From: Rouxiella sp. WC2420
GTDB lineage: Bacteria > Pseudomonadota > Gammaproteobacteria > Enterobacterales > Enterobacteriaceae
NCBI RefSeq assembly: GCF_041200025.1
Contig: NZ_CP165628.1
Span: forward strand, 4,960,001 to 5,024,000
Direction: 5' to 3'
Length of the DNA stretch: 64,000 nucleotides
The translations under genes and the position numbers were made by a program. This document shows, piece by piece, positions 15,127-28,614 of this stretch. The notes under the pieces are model-generated. The model was not told the DNA's origin and did not search any database. It worked only from the letters and a program-made list of their open reading frames with translations. Each line of letters begins with the position of its first letter. The stretch's first letter is position 1.

Positions 15127-16578
15127 CTACTCTTTCCAGAAGGTAGGCGTAAATAGTACTAACAGGGTAAACACTTCCAGACGACCAAACAGCATAGTCA
15201 CGATCAATATCCATTTCGCGACATGATTCATAGACTGAAAGTTGTCTGCTACCACGCCCAGACCCGGCCCGAGGTTATTAAGTGTTGCCGTTACTGCGGC
15301 AAACGCCGAGAAGTTGTCTACGCCCGTCGCCACGATAGCAAGCATGCTGACAATAAACACCAGCGCATAGGCAGAGAAGAAACCCCATACCGCTTCAATG
15401 ATCCGTTCCGGCAATGCACGATTGCCCAGCTTGATGGTGTAAACCGCGTTCGGGTGGACCAGACGTTTCAGCTCGCGCGACCCTTGCAGGTAAAGCAACA
15501 GAATACGGATCACCTTGAGCCCACCACCGGTTGACCCTGCGCAGCCACCAATAAAGGCAGAACACAGCAGAAGAATAGGCAGGAAAAGCGGCCATTTAGA
15601 AATACTGTCTGTGGTGTATCCCGCCGTAGTCGCCATCGATACCACCTGGAAGAAGGCCTGATTCAGCGTTTCCAGGCCTGAGGTGTAAGTATCATGCAGC
15701 CACAGCACCGAGGTACACACCACTACCAACGTCAGCTGCACGCTGATAAACATGCGAAATTCCGGGTCGCGCCAATAGACTTTAAGATTTCGGCCGCTGA
15801 ACATCGCGAAATGCAGGCCGTAATTACAGCCGGAGATCAGCAGGAACACAGCGATGATGGTGTTGATAGTGCCGCTATGGAAATAACCGACGCTGGCGTC
15901 ATGGGTTGAGAAACCGCCCAGCGCAATAGTTGAGAAGCTATGCCCAATGGCGTCGAAAGCCGACATCCCCGCGCCCCAAAGGCAAAGCGCACAAAGGATA
16001 GTCAGTAATATATAGATGAACCACAGTGTTTTAGCCGTCTCGGCAATACGCGGCCGCATCTTGTGATCTTTTAGCGGACCAGGCATCTCGGCGCGATAAA
16101 GCTGCATCCCCCCAACCCCAAGGATAGGAAGAATCGCCACTGCCAGCACAATGATCCCCATACCGCCAAACCATTGCAGCATCTGCCGATAGAACAGGAT
16201 CGCGTGCGGCAGGCTGTCTAGCCCCACCAGCGTCGTAGCGCCGGTCGTCGTCAACCCGGAGAAAGATTCAAAGAAGGCGTCGGTTACTCCCAGATGCGGA
16301 CGCTCGGAGAATAAAAACGGCAAGGCACCGACGCTACCCAGCACGGTCCAGAACAGCACCACGATCAGGAAGCCTTCACGAGGTTTTAGCTCGCTACGCT
16401 GTTTTCGGTTGGGGACCCAAAGCAATAGCCCGATGGCCAGCGCAACGAAAAACGTCTCACTGAACGCGCGCCCGGCCCCGTCTCTGTAAATTAAAGCCAC
16501 TAATCCGGGAATAATCATAGTTCCCGAGAATAGGATGACGAGCACCCCGACAATGCGGGTTATGGCACGGAAATGCAT
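15127..16578 (-). CDS. trkH: Trk system potassium uptake protein TrkH
   Basis: TrkH is the inner-membrane K+ channel of the Trk system, gated by the NAD/ATP-binding TrkA ring. The 483 residues match E. coli. Four pore repeats carry filter-like loops such as GLTTTGATT, GFSTHD, TAGYTTDS and LGPGLG, and many hydrophobic helices are visible. It lies 26 bases upstream of hemG, so cotranscription is likely. Confidence 0.97.
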   Translation of the reverse strand: MHFRAITRIVGVLVILFSGTMIIPGLVALIYRDGAGRAFSETFFVALAIGLLLWVPNRKQRSELKPREGFLIVVLFWTVLGSVGALPFLFSERPHLGVTDAFFESFSGLTTTGATTLVGLDSLPHAILFYRQMLQWFGGMGIIVLAVAILPILGVGGMQLYRAEMPGPLKDHKMRPRIAETAKTLWFIYILLTILCALCLWGAGMSAFDAIGHSFSTIALGGFSTHDASVGYFHSGTINTIIAVFLLISGCNYGLHFAMFSGRNLKVYWRDPEFRMFISVQLTLVVVCTSVLWLHDTYTSGLETLNQAFFQVVSMATTAGYTTDSISKWPLFLPILLLCSAFIGGCAGSTGGGLKVIRILLLYLQGSRELKRLVHPNAVYTIKLGNRALPERIIEAVWGFFSAYALVFIVSMLAIVATGVDNFSAFAAVTATLNNLGPGLGVVADNFQSMNHVAKWILIVTMLFGRLEVFTLLVLFTPTFWKE

Positions 16579-16618
16579 GCTGGCGCGTTCCTCAGCAGAT
16601 AAATTGCAAAAAAATTAA

Positions 16619-17227
16619 TCAAACGGGCTGCAGAACCAACGAACCACGACTCTGATTAAAGAGCCGATCCGCTATTTCTGCCGCACTCAGGGCGGGCAGC
16701 GTGAGACGAAGATCCACCGCTGCGCCGTACTCACTCTGCACTATGCTGCCACCGACCTGCTGCAATAACGTTTCGACCAGCGAGATCTGCGCGTAATCGC
16801 ACTGCAGCAAAAATTCAGCCTGCGGCACTTTTTCTATCACCGGCAACTGGGCCAATGCCAGCTGAACGCCATTACCGTAGGCGCGAACCAATCCCCCGGT
16901 GCCTAACTTAATGCCGCCATAATAGCGAACTACCACGGCAGTTATCTCACCTATCCCGCTGCCCATCAACTGACCGAGGATCGGTTTACCCGCCGTGCCC
17001 GCGGGTTCTCCATCATCAGAAAACCCTAACTGCTGCGAATCATTCGGCGGACCGGCGACAAATGCCCAGCAATGGTGCCGCGCCGCAGGATGCTGAACTT
17101 TTACCTGCTGGACAAACGCCTTGGCCGCCTCAACCCCTGCAGTAGGTGCCAGCAGGGTAATGAAACGACTCTTCTTTATTTCTTCGCTTATCTCGATCGA
17201 TTGAGCGGGGACAGGATAAGGCTGCAT
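16619..17227 (-). CDS. yigZ: IMPACT-family protein YigZ
   Basis: The 202-residue protein has an N-terminal UPF0029/IMPACT domain (DDGEPAGTAGKP near 71-82, VVRYYGGIKLGTGGL near 98-112) and a C-terminal ferredoxin-like domain. The eukaryotic relative modulates GCN2; the bacterial role is unsettled. The ATG overlaps the pepQ stop (TGATG), showing translational coupling. The order pepQ-yigZ-trkH-hemG is that of E. coli. Confidence 0.93.
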   Translation of the reverse strand: MQPYPVPAQSIEISEEIKKSRFITLLAPTAGVEAAKAFVQQVKVQHPAARHHCWAFVAGPPNDSQQLGFSDDGEPAGTAGKPILGQLMGSGIGEITAVVVRYYGGIKLGTGGLVRAYGNGVQLALAQLPVIEKVPQAEFLLQCDYAQISLVETLLQQVGGSIVQSEYGAAVDLRLTLPALSAAEIADRLFNQSRGSLVLQPV

Positions 17228-18558
17228 CAGGCCAGTTTCAGGTCACGAGTCATGTTTTCAACACGGTTGTCGTGAATAACAATATTGTCTTCGATGCGGA
17301 TGCCACCAAACAGCTTCAATACTTCAATCTTGTCCCAGTCAAAGTGCTTGCTGAACCTGCCTTCGCGCCACGGTGCCAGCAACGATTCGATAAAGTAGAT
17401 ACCGGGTTCAATCGTCAACACCATGCCTGGCTGAATGATGCGGGTACAGCGCAGATAATGATATTGTGACGGCGCGGCGAGGTGTGTGCCGTTTTCATCC
17501 TGCTGGAATCCACCGACGTCATGCACCTGCAGGCCCAGCGGATGCCCCAGCCCGTGCGGCAGGAAGGGCCCCGTCAAATCCTGTTCGACCATTGCCTCTT
17601 CACTGATATCAACAATAATTTCGTGCGCCTTGAGGATACGCGCGATCCGCTGATGCATCTGCACATGATAATCGGTATAACGCACACCCGGCTTGATAGT
17701 GCCGATCAGTGCCTGCTGTTCATTGTTTAAATCTTTAACCAGAGCAGCAAAATCGTTGTCACTTTTCGCAGAATAGGTGCGGGTAAGGTCGGCAGCGTAA
17801 CCGTTGTATTCGGCACCGGCATCAATCAGGAAGCTGCGTATTTCGGCAGGCGGCTGATGCTGCAAGGTGGTGTAGTGCAAAACAGCGGCGTGTTCGTTCA
17901 AAGCAACGATATTGCCGTAGGGCACCTCAGTTTCGCGATGGCCGGTGGCGGTAAGGTACGCCATGCTGATATCGAATTCGCTCATGCCGGACAAGAAAGC
18001 TTCTTTCGCCGCGCGATGACCGCTGACTGCCAGCTTTTGCGCTTCACGCATGCACGCCACTTCATAACCGGTCTTGTACGCCCGATGATAGTGAAGATAG
18101 TCGAGTACCGCTTTCGGATTCAGATGGTCGGCAGAGATCCCCAACTCCAGCGCCCGCCCCTGAGCGTAACCAATATAGGCAACGCGAGACAAATCGGCAG
18201 GCAGCTGTTTTCTGATGTCGTCAGGTTTGGCCAGCGGCAGCACCTGAACGTCTTGCGTCCAGAATGAGTCTGGTAGCGGCTCGACGCTGTGCCAGTAGTC
18301 AACCGGCGAATAGAACCACAGTTTCGGAGCATTGACGCCATCCACCCACAGCCAGCAGTTTGGAACCTGCGTGACAGGCACCCAGGCCTTGAACTGCGGA
18401 TTGACCTTGAACGGATAATTATAGTCGTCGAGAAAAGTGCCCAGCAGCTCACCGGAGTGAATCAGCAGAGCATCGAGTTGATTGCGTTGCAGTATTTCCA
18501 GCGCACGTGCCTGTAAAACAGCGATATGTTCTTTATAAAGTGTAGAGAGAGATTCCAT
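17227..18558 (-). CDS. pepQ: Xaa-Pro dipeptidase (prolidase)
   Basis: PepQ hydrolyses dipeptides with C-terminal proline, using a dinuclear metal site. The 443 residues from [11 protein letters not shown] match E. coli PepQ in length. Metal-ligand motifs are visible: [17 protein letters not shown] (two aspartates), [21 protein letters not shown] and the C-terminal [18 protein letters not shown] precedes this ATG. An in-frame ATG 8 codons upstream is less likely. The gene is divergent from fadB. Confidence 0.96.
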   Translation of the reverse strand: MESLSTLYKEHIAVLQARALEILQRNQLDALLIHSGELLGTFLDDYNYPFKVNPQFKAWVPVTQVPNCWLWVDGVNAPKLWFYSPVDYWHSVEPLPDSFWTQDVQVLPLAKPDDIRKQLPADLSRVAYIGYAQGRALELGISADHLNPKAVLDYLHYHRAYKTGYEVACMREAQKLAVSGHRAAKEAFLSGMSEFDISMAYLTATGHRETEVPYGNIVALNEHAAVLHYTTLQHQPPAEIRSFLIDAGAEYNGYAADLTRTYSAKSDNDFAALVKDLNNEQQALIGTIKPGVRYTDYHVQMHQRIARILKAHEIIVDISEEAMVEQDLTGPFLPHGLGHPLGLQVHDVGGFQQDENGTHLAAPSQYHYLRCTRIIQPGMVLTIEPGIYFIESLLAPWREGRFSKHFDWDKIEVLKLFGGIRIEDNIVIHDNRVENMTRDLKLA

Positions 18559-18715
18559 CGACCTGTCCTTTACTGGATTCATACGATTAATGCAAAACGA
18601 TGCCGCATCTTATCACAGCCAACCGTCGCTCGTAGCCCCGCTGGCTTTGTGATCTTGTCAGCAAATATCAATCAGTCTGTTTGCATTTCATTAACATCAA
18701 AACCACACTCCATTC

Positions 18716-18732
18716 ATCTGGTCATACCAGAT
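18716..18732. promoter_or_regulatory. FadR operator upstream of fadBA
   Basis: ATCTGGTCATACCAGAT is a perfect palindrome with 7-bp arms, 26 bases before the fadB start, differing from the E. coli fadB operator only in the central bases. FadR bound here should repress until long-chain acyl-CoA releases it. A CRP-like half site (TTTGTGATC) occurs upstream near 18646. Confidence 0.88.
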
Positions 18733-18758
18733 CATCACCGATGATTCAGGAGAGACAC

Positions 18759-22123
<3,365 letters not shown>

Positions 22124-22145
22124 CGGGAGAGGTTTGCATATAAGT

Positions 22146-22170
22146 GAAAGCGGGCTTAATACCCGCTTTC
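22146..22170. terminator. Terminator between fadA and fre
   Basis: The 9-bp stem GAAAGCGGG/CCCGCTTTC has a 7-nt loop and is followed by TCTTT on the plus side. It is shared by the convergent genes. Confidence 0.8.
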
Positions 22171-22182
22171 TCTTTAACAAAT

Positions 22183-22884
22183 TTAGATAAAGGCAAAAGC
22201 ATCGCCAAACATGCGATCTTCCACCGCACCGCGCTCGGCGCAGAAACGCTCGCGGGCAACTTTAGCCATTTCAAAACGACCAGCGATATAAATGTCATGT
22301 TCGCTCAGTGATTCAAAATCTTGTAATACCGCGCTCAACACGTTACCGCTTCTACCCTGCCAGCCGTCTTCGAACTGCTCGACTACCGGTATCACTTTCA
22401 AATTCGGGTGTACCACGCTCAATGCTTCCAACTCGCCTAAATCATACAAGTGTTTAAGCTCGCGGCCGCCCCAGTAGATAGAGATATCGCGATCTGGATG
22501 CTGCGCCAACTCGGTAACCAAAATCGAGCGTACGTAAGAGAAACCAGTGCCGCCAGCAATCAGTACCAAAGGACGATCGCTGTCTTCGCGCAGCCAGGCA
22601 TCGCCGTGCGGCAAATCGACATTGATCGTTTGCTCTTTCAAAATACGATCCATCACGGCCATTGCATACAGGTTCATCTCAGAGGCACCAATGTGCAATT
22701 CGAGATAATTTTTCTCTGAAGGCACAGAGGCGATGGAAAACGGACGTTTGTCACGCTCATCCATCACGACCATCAGATATTGACCGGCACGAAATGAAAA
22801 GGAGACTTCAGGTTGCAGGCGAACCCGATATACGGTGTCGGTTATGGCCTCAACTGAGGACACTTTACAGCTCATTATTGTCAT
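22183..22884 (-). CDS. fre: NAD(P)H-flavin reductase
   Basis: Fre reduces free flavins with NAD(P)H, supplying reduced flavin for ferric reduction, ribonucleotide reductase activation and UbiX/UbiD chemistry. The 233 residues equal E. coli Fre. The flavin-binding motif RAGQYLMVV with RPFSIAS and the nucleotide loop [12 protein letters not shown] are present. It lies downstream of ubiD with a 93-base gap, the E. coli order. Confidence 0.96.
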   Translation of the reverse strand: MTIMSCKVSSVEAITDTVYRVRLQPEVSFSFRAGQYLMVVMDERDKRPFSIASVPSEKNYLELHIGASEMNLYAMAVMDRILKEQTINVDLPHGDAWLREDSDRPLVLIAGGTGFSYVRSILVTELAQHPDRDISIYWGGRELKHLYDLGELEALSVVHPNLKVIPVVEQFEDGWQGRSGNVLSAVLQDFESLSEHDIYIAGRFEMAKVARERFCAERGAVEDRMFGDAFAFI

Positions 22885-22977
22885 GCGTTCCCTCTGAGGG
22901 TCATCAATCTACACGGATGGTAAACTTGGCCGGCTATAAAAACCACAACCTCATTTACCAGTCGATAGTAATTTTAA

Positions 22978-24471
22978 TTATTTACCGTTGCCGGGCTTTT
23001 TATTGCTGAATACGTCCAGCTCATCCCAGATAGCATCAACACGATCGCGCACTTTAGGGTCCATCACAATAGGTCGTCCCCACTCGCGCTGCGTTTCGCC
23101 CGGCCATTTGTTGGTCGCATCCATACCCATCTTGGAACCCAAACCGGAAACCGGAGAGGCAAAATCCAGATAATCGATCGGCGTGTTTTCGACCAGAACG
23201 GTATCGCGCGCCGGATCCATACGGGTGGTAATCGCCCAAATCACGTCTTTCCAGTCGCGTGCGTTAATGTCATCGTCACACACAATAACAAATTTGGTGT
23301 ACATAAACTGCCGCAGGAATGACCAGACGCCCATCATGACGCGCTTGGCGTGACCGGCATACTGCTTCTTCATGGTCACAACGGCCAAACGGTAGGAGCA
23401 TCCTTCTGGCGGCAGATAAAAATCGACGATCTCCGGAAATTGCTTTTTAAGGATAGGCACAAAGACTTCATTTAGCGCCAATCCCAGTACCGCAGGTTCA
23501 TCCGGCGGGCGACCAGTAAATGTCGAATGATAAATAGCATCTTTGCGCTGGGTAATGTGTGTCACGGTGAAAACCGGAAAGCTATCTATTTCATTATAGT
23601 AGCCAGTGTGGTCGCCGTAAGGGCCTTCCGGTGCCATTTCGCCCGGCTCGATATAACCTTCGAGCACGATTTCCGCACTGGCAGGGACCTCGAGGTCATT
23701 GGAGATGCATTTGACTACTTCGGTTTTATTGCCGCGCAATAAACCAGCAAACGCATATTCAGAAAGCGTGTCAGGAACCGGTGTTACCGCACCAAGAATA
23801 GTTGCCGGATCGGCACCCAGCGCGACAGAAACCGGGAAACGTTTGCCGGGATTCTGCTGACACCACTCCTGGAAGTCCAGCGCACCGCCGCGATGAGACA
23901 ACCAGCGCATGATCAGTTTGTTCTTGCCTAACACTTGCTGGCGATAAATCCCCAGATTCTGACGTGGCTTGTGTGGCCCACGAGTAACGGTCAGACCCCA
24001 GGTGATAAGCGGCGCAGCATCTTCAGGCCAGCAGTGCATCACCGGAATACGCCCCAGATCAACATCTTCGCCTTGCCAAATCTGTTCCTGACAAGGGGCA
24101 GAACTCAGACACTTGGTCGGCATATTCAGCACTTGCTTGAATTTCGGCATCTTGTCGTAGAAATCACGGAACCCACGCGGCGGTTCAGGCTCTTTAAGAA
24201 ATGCCAGCAGTTCACCCACGTCGCGCAGGGCGCTAACGTCTTCCTGACCCATCCCCATGGCAACTCGCTCGGGTGTGCCGAACAGATTGCACAGAACCGG
24301 CATGTCATAGCCTTTTGGATTTTCAAAAAGCAACGCCGGGCCGCCCGCACGCAAGGTACGATCGGCAATTTCGGTCATTTCAAGATAGGGATCAACAGTC
24401 TGGGTAATACGTTTAAGATCACCCCGCTTTTCAAGCAAAGACAGGAAGTCACGCAGGTCACGATATTTCAT
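22978..24471 (-). CDS. ubiD: 3-octaprenyl-4-hydroxybenzoate carboxy-lyase
   Basis: UbiD decarboxylates octaprenyl-4-hydroxybenzoate in ubiquinone synthesis using prenylated FMN made by UbiX. The 497 residues are nearly collinear with E. coli UbiD; the active-site region includes [14 protein letters not shown] and the [15 protein letters not shown] loop. The start is uncertain: ATG at 24471 is used here, and a GTG three codons upstream (24480) would match the MxxMKY start annotated in relatives. Neither has a clear Shine-Dalgarno. Confidence 0.95.
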   Translation of the reverse strand: MKYRDLRDFLSLLEKRGDLKRITQTVDPYLEMTEIADRTLRAGGPALLFENPKGYDMPVLCNLFGTPERVAMGMGQEDVSALRDVGELLAFLKEPEPPRGFRDFYDKMPKFKQVLNMPTKCLSSAPCQEQIWQGEDVDLGRIPVMHCWPEDAAPLITWGLTVTRGPHKPRQNLGIYRQQVLGKNKLIMRWLSHRGGALDFQEWCQQNPGKRFPVSVALGADPATILGAVTPVPDTLSEYAFAGLLRGNKTEVVKCISNDLEVPASAEIVLEGYIEPGEMAPEGPYGDHTGYYNEIDSFPVFTVTHITQRKDAIYHSTFTGRPPDEPAVLGLALNEVFVPILKKQFPEIVDFYLPPEGCSYRLAVVTMKKQYAGHAKRVMMGVWSFLRQFMYTKFVIVCDDDINARDWKDVIWAITTRMDPARDTVLVENTPIDYLDFASPVSGLGSKMGMDATNKWPGETQREWGRPIVMDPKVRDRVDAIWDELDVFSNKKPGNGK

Positions 24472-24596
24472 ACGAGGCACGTCATTATAAGTTTTGTTAC
24501 CGAATTTAGGAGGCAGTATAAAGCCTGTCGGACGCCATGGCTGCTTTTTTCAATTTTATTGAACCAAAAATCAGCGACCAACAGACTTTTCAATCA

Positions 24597-25322
24597 TTAG
24601 CAGCAGTTGAACGGAACAAGACTGGCAAGAGCTTGTGTGTCCTGATATTCCTGCGTCTCATGGCCGTGGCGGAACACTTTAAAGCCTTCATTTCTGGCGC
24701 TGTAATAGCGTAGATCGTTACCTGATACATGCAACATGCTGCCTTCACGCAGCGCGACTACAGACTCGCTCGGATTAACTGCACAAAATTCTGCAATGCG
24801 TTCATCGCGAGTTTCACCCATGTGACCACTGATATGCGCGTCAATATAATGCGGATTGATTTGTACAGGGAATAGCCCTAAAGCAGGTAGCACTACCGAG
24901 TTACGCACTGGCATATCATTAGTAGTTCGAATACTTGGCGTCGCTACATTACAGCCCGCACTCCAGCCGATATAAGTCACTTCACGTTCACGCACAGCGC
25001 GTTGAACAGGAATAATCAGACCTTTTTCATGCAGCATCTGATTCAGCATCCAGGTATTGCCACCGCTGACCAGAATACACTGAGCCTGCTCGATGGCTTC
25101 AGAAGGAACGCCCGCATGATGGATACTGCCCACCTTGATACCCAACGCCTGCTCTAGCTCCAAAGCCTTTGCGTCGTAGTCGCTGCGCAGCAATGCATAG
25201 GGGATTAAAACCGCCGAAGTAATGTTTCGCGCCTTAAACGTCGCCTTGATCTGCTCATGGGCATAGCCCAAAGGTTGGCTGTCGCTTGAAAGCTTACCGT
25301 TGCTAAGTAGGAACAACTCCAT
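24597..25322 (-). CDS. pepE: Dipeptidase E (alpha-aspartyl dipeptidase, family S51)
   Basis: PepE hydrolyses dipeptides with N-terminal aspartate. The 241 residues contain the nucleophile elbow GWSAG with Ser121, the SGGNTWML block, RTTNDMP and INPHYIDAHISGHMGETRDERI, which carries the catalytic histidine and the substrate-binding acid. The protein is about 12 residues longer than E. coli PepE, at the C-terminus. It lies between ubiD and rfaH, not its E. coli position. It is divergent from rfaH with 127 bp between. Confidence 0.93.
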   Translation of the reverse strand: MELFLLSNGKLSSDSQPLGYAHEQIKATFKARNITSAVLIPYALLRSDYDAKALELEQALGIKVGSIHHAGVPSEAIEQAQCILVSGGNTWMLNQMLHEKGLIIPVQRAVREREVTYIGWSAGCNVATPSIRTTNDMPVRNSVVLPALGLFPVQINPHYIDAHISGHMGETRDERIAEFCAVNPSESVVALREGSMLHVSGNDLRYYSARNEGFKVFRHGHETQEYQDTQALASLVPFNCC

Positions 25323-25449
25323 ATTTTTCTCCGAAGATATCTATTAATCTGAATGTTAACATCACTGGTGGTGAGGGACCTTACAACGGCTATTTATCCC
25401 TTAAAGCTTTTGTTATTCTCAACGTGTTAGTCACGAGGAAAAACGAAAA

Positions 25450-25938
25450 ATGGAAAGCTGGTACTTACTGTATTGCAAACGAGGTCAACATGTTCGCGCC
25501 CAGGAACATCTTGAGCGTCAAAACGTTCAATGTTTAGTACCGACGATCAAGTTGGAAAAAATGGTGCGTGGCCGCCGGACCATGGCAGATGAACCTCTGT
25601 TTCCAAATTATATGTTTATTGCATTTGACCCTGAAAAAATTCATACCACGACTATCAGTGCCACCCGCGGTGTTAGCCACTTTGTCCGTTTTGGACACCA
25701 GCTTGCCAGGGTAAACTCGGATGTTATCGAGCAGATAATACATCAACCGCCAACCGGTGTCCGCGATCCCGAGACACCGCATGAGGGAGACCAGGTGCTG
25801 ATTATTGAAGGCGTATTTGAGGGGTTACAAGCTATTTATACTGAACCCGACGGCGAACGCCGCTCCCATCTGTTGCTTAATCTACTTAACAAACAGGTGA
25901 AACAAAGCATCTGTAACACCGAGTTCCAAAAAATCTGA
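25450..25938 (+). CDS. rfaH: Transcription antitermination protein RfaH
   Basis: RfaH is a NusG paralogue that loads at ops elements and lets polymerase and ribosomes read through long LPS, capsule and conjugation operons. The 162 residues equal E. coli. The NGN domain is [14 protein letters not shown]... with the [18 protein letters not shown] block. The C-terminal domain, which refolds from alpha-hairpin to KOW barrel, has [38 protein letters not shown] tract precedes the ATG. It converges on tatD with only 12 bases between. Confidence 0.97.
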   Translation: MESWYLLYCKRGQHVRAQEHLERQNVQCLVPTIKLEKMVRGRRTMADEPLFPNYMFIAFDPEKIHTTTISATRGVSHFVRFGHQLARVNSDVIEQIIHQPPTGVRDPETPHEGDQVLIIEGVFEGLQAIYTEPDGERRSHLLLNLLNKQVKQSICNTEFQKI

Positions 25939-25950
25939 GTTACTCTTTCC

Positions 25951-26736
25951 CTATAGCCTGAATAACCGGCGGGCATTTTCGTCGGTTACTCTTGCCAGCC
26001 ATTCCGAGTCTTCATCTTTGCCACGCCACAAGGCAACTTGCCTGACAATATGTGGCAGGAAACCAGGTTCGTTTCGACGATTTTTCGGCTTGTTTTCCAT
26101 ATCTCTGGGCAACAGATAAGGCGCGTCGGTTTCCAATAGCAATCGTTCAGCAGGAATTAACGGCAGCATCTCACGCAGCTCCAGCCCGCGACGTTCATCG
26201 CATACCCAGCCGGTTATACCTATTGAAAGCCCGAGAGAAAGGTAGTGTTCCAACTCTTGCTGGCTACCAGTAAAGCAGTGTACTACTGCGCCGGGCAAGC
26301 GTGGCAGCCAGGGTTCAAGCAGCTCTGCAAAACGGGGATGAGCATCGCGACAGTGCAGAAATACCGGCAAATCCAGCTCGACTGCCAGACTCAGCTGAGC
26401 GGTAAAAGCGAGTTCCTGCTCGGCTGGCGTAGAAAAGTTACGATTGAAATCCAGCCCACACTCACCAATGGCAACAACCTCAGGCGCGGCGGCCAGAGTC
26501 CGTATTACCTGCTCGACTTCTGCATTCCAACTACTTGCCCGGTGTGGATGCACACCCGCTGTCGACCAGCAGAAATCAGCGTATTCGGCCGCCAACGCCT
26601 GAGCCTGTTGACTCTCTTCCAGCGAAGTACCGGTAATCAACATACCGGTCAACCCTGCTTGTCTTGCGCGTTCAACCACCGCAGCGCGATCTTTGTCAAA
26701 TTGGTTACTGGTTAAATTCAGGCCGATCTCAAACAT
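25951..26736 (-). CDS. tatD: 3'-5' ssDNA/RNA exonuclease TatD
   Basis: TatD is a metal-dependent amidohydrolase-fold nuclease with DNA repair and RNA turnover roles; it is not required for Tat export. The 261 residues contain STAGVHPH, the GECGLDF metal motif (Glu near 92), HCRDAH, HCFTG and [11 protein letters not shown]. It is last in the ubiE-tat run, but a hairpin at 26755-26776 separates it from tatC and should reduce its expression. Confidence 0.95.
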   Translation of the reverse strand: MFEIGLNLTSNQFDKDRAAVVERARQAGLTGMLITGTSLEESQQAQALAAEYADFCWSTAGVHPHRASSWNAEVEQVIRTLAAAPEVVAIGECGLDFNRNFSTPAEQELAFTAQLSLAVELDLPVFLHCRDAHPRFAELLEPWLPRLPGAVVHCFTGSQQELEHYLSLGLSIGITGWVCDERRGLELREMLPLIPAERLLLETDAPYLLPRDMENKPKNRRNEPGFLPHIVRQVALWRGKDEDSEWLARVTDENARRLFRL

Positions 26737-26754
26737 AGCGCTCTCTCAAAACAG

Positions 26755-26776
26755 AAACCGCCCAACAGGGCGGTTT
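26755..26776 (-). terminator. Hairpin between tatC and tatD
   Basis: The 9-bp stem AAACCGCCC/GGGCGGTTT has a 4-nt loop; the minus strand continues CTGTTTTG. It is terminator-like, with an imperfect T tail, so partial readthrough into tatD is plausible. Confidence 0.7.
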
Positions 26777-26796
26777 TAAAATTTAAATCTTATCGC

Positions 26797-27564
26797 TTAC
26801 GGCTCATCGGAATCCGTATCCGAATCCTCTGCGTTTGCGTTGCGTCCTTTGCCGACATAATAACGGGCACAGAACACACCAATCTCAAACAGGATGTACA
26901 TCGGGATCGCCAACAGTGTTTGCGAGAATACGTCCGGAGGAGTCAGCAGCATCGCCACAACGAAAGCACCGACCAAAACATAAGGTCGTTTCTTGCGTAA
27001 GTCGGCTGGGGTAGTGACCCCGGTCCAACACAGCAGGATAATCGCAATCGGCACTTCAAAAGACACCCCGAAGGCCATGAAGATAGTCATGACAAAATCG
27101 AGGTATTTATTGATGTCGGTAGCAATCTCTACGCCTGCCGGTGCTGTTTTCGCAAAGAATGCGAACGCCAGTGGGAACACCAGAAAATACGCGAAAGCCA
27201 TGCCGAGATAAAACAGCGCCGAGCTTGAGAACAGCAATGGCATCATCAGACGGCGTTCATGCTTGTACAGCGCTGGCGCGACAAAACCCCATACCTGATA
27301 CAGGATGAAAGGTGCAGACACAAACACCGAAACAATCATGGTCAGTTTGATAGGCGTGAAGAACGGCGAAGCTACATCCGTTGCAATCATGCTCGCGCCC
27401 GCAGGCATGACTTTGATTAGAGGAGCAGAAACCAGGTCGTAAATATCATTGGCAAAGTAAACAAGAGCCAAAAACACCACAATCACACAAATAATGGAGT
27501 TCATCAGGCGCTTACGCAGTTCTATCAGATGGCTGATAAGCGGTTGTGTATCGTCAACAGCCAT
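26797..27564 (-). CDS. tatC: Sec-independent protein translocase TatC
   Basis: TatC is the six-helix membrane receptor for twin-arginine signal peptides, working with TatB and TatA. The 255 residues have an N-terminal cytoplasmic [12 protein letters not shown], then alternating hydrophobic segments, the periplasmic FFTPIKLT region and the conserved [15 protein letters not shown] loop. It follows tatB after 2 bases. The C-terminal tail ([14 protein letters not shown]) is acidic, as in enterics. Confidence 0.97.
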   Translation of the reverse strand: MAVDDTQPLISHLIELRKRLMNSIICVIVVFLALVYFANDIYDLVSAPLIKVMPAGASMIATDVASPFFTPIKLTMIVSVFVSAPFILYQVWGFVAPALYKHERRLMMPLLFSSSALFYLGMAFAYFLVFPLAFAFFAKTAPAGVEIATDINKYLDFVMTIFMAFGVSFEVPIAIILLCWTGVTTPADLRKKRPYVLVGAFVVAMLLTPPDVFSQTLLAIPMYILFEIGVFCARYYVGKGRNANAEDSDTDSDEP

Positions 27565-27566
27565 GT

Positions 27567-28265
27567 TTAGCGTTCACCCGTTGTTTGTGAAGAAGGAGCA
27601 GGTTTTACCGCCGATTGGTTTTCGACCACTGGCGCAGGCCTTGAGGCAGGTGCAGACGCAACGTTTGGTTGAGCAGCAGGTTCTGACGCTGGCTTGGCCA
27701 TCGGCTGAGCAACAGGCGCAGCAACCGGCGTAACAGTAGGCTCCATCGCCGGGATAACAGTCGATTGCGCTTTATGTTCCGCCGAAGGTGCCATAGCCGG
27801 CGAAGCTGCATGTTCTGCAGTCGGGCTTACCGCCGGTGATTCCGCTACATGTTCGGCAGATGCCGGAGAAATACCTTCATCATGATGCGCTTCTGCATCC
27901 CTGAGCACAGGATTATGAATGGTGTTTCCTTCAGTAGCATCGGCTATTGCCTGGTCGGCCGGGCTGAGGTTCTCATGAATAGAGCGCTTCATAGAAGATG
28001 CCGCCTCTTTCAAATCATCAATGGACGCTTTGATTTCAGGAGATAAATTCTTCAATCCGGCTTCTTCAGCTTTCTTCAGGCTATCCTGCAACTCTTGCAG
28101 TTTGAACTCTTGATTCAGCTCGTTTTGCACCGATGCAGCCATCGATCTCAAAGTGCGGATCCAGCCCGCAACAGTTCTTACCGCAACAGGTAAGCGTTCT
28201 GGTCCAAGGACAACCAAACCAATAACGAACACCAGTAATAATTCACTAAACCCAATGTCAAACAC
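27567..28265 (-). CDS. tatB: Sec-independent protein translocase TatB
   Basis: TatB forms the receptor complex with TatC. The N-terminal membrane helix [21 protein letters not shown] with Glu8 and the amphipathic helix [15 protein letters not shown] are conserved. At 232 residues it is about 60 longer than E. coli TatB. The surplus is a low-complexity Ala/Pro/Glu/Val tail from about residue 110, with repeated AEH and AxPxA units. That tail is dispensable in E. coli TatB studies, so function is probably unaffected. Confidence 0.95.
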   Translation of the reverse strand: MFDIGFSELLLVFVIGLVVLGPERLPVAVRTVAGWIRTLRSMAASVQNELNQEFKLQELQDSLKKAEEAGLKNLSPEIKASIDDLKEAASSMKRSIHENLSPADQAIADATEGNTIHNPVLRDAEAHHDEGISPASAEHVAESPAVSPTAEHAASPAMAPSAEHKAQSTVIPAMEPTVTPVAAPVAQPMAKPASEPAAQPNVASAPASRPAPVVENQSAVKPAPSSQTTGER

Positions 28266-28268
28266 GGC

Positions 28269-28538
28269 TTATACCTGCTCTTTGTTTTGACTCTTAGTTT
28301 CTTCTGCTTTCACTTCCGGCTTAGTGGCATCAATTGACTTGGCCGAAAAATCTGCATCAGACCCGGTTGTTTCATTTTCTTTACGTGCCTTGGCCGCATC
28401 GTCATCATTCATGGCTTTTTTAAAGCCCTTGATAGATGCGCCAAGATCGCTACCGAGGCCACGCAGTTTTTTGGTACCAAACAGCAGCACCACGATTACC
28501 GCTATGACCAGCCAGTGCGTAAGACTAAATGCACCCAT
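28269..28538 (-). CDS. tatA: Sec-independent protein translocase TatA
   Basis: TatA oligomers permeabilise the membrane for folded twin-arginine substrates. The 89 residues from [10 protein letters not shown] equal the E. coli length. They comprise one N-terminal membrane helix, the [24 protein letters not shown] amphipathic region and a polar tail. The ATG at 28538 has GAGGTG at ideal spacing; a GTG three codons upstream would overlap that site and is unlikely. It starts the tatABC run. Confidence 0.95.
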   Translation of the reverse strand: MGAFSLTHWLVIAVIVVLLFGTKKLRGLGSDLGASIKGFKKAMNDDDAAKARKENETTGSDADFSAKSIDATKPEVKAEETKSQNKEQV

Positions 28539-28614
28539 GGTATTCACCTCAATTTAATAAGAATTAACAGTTGTCGCAGAGACGACGCATAACATCAATT
28601 ATAGATTTTATGGC

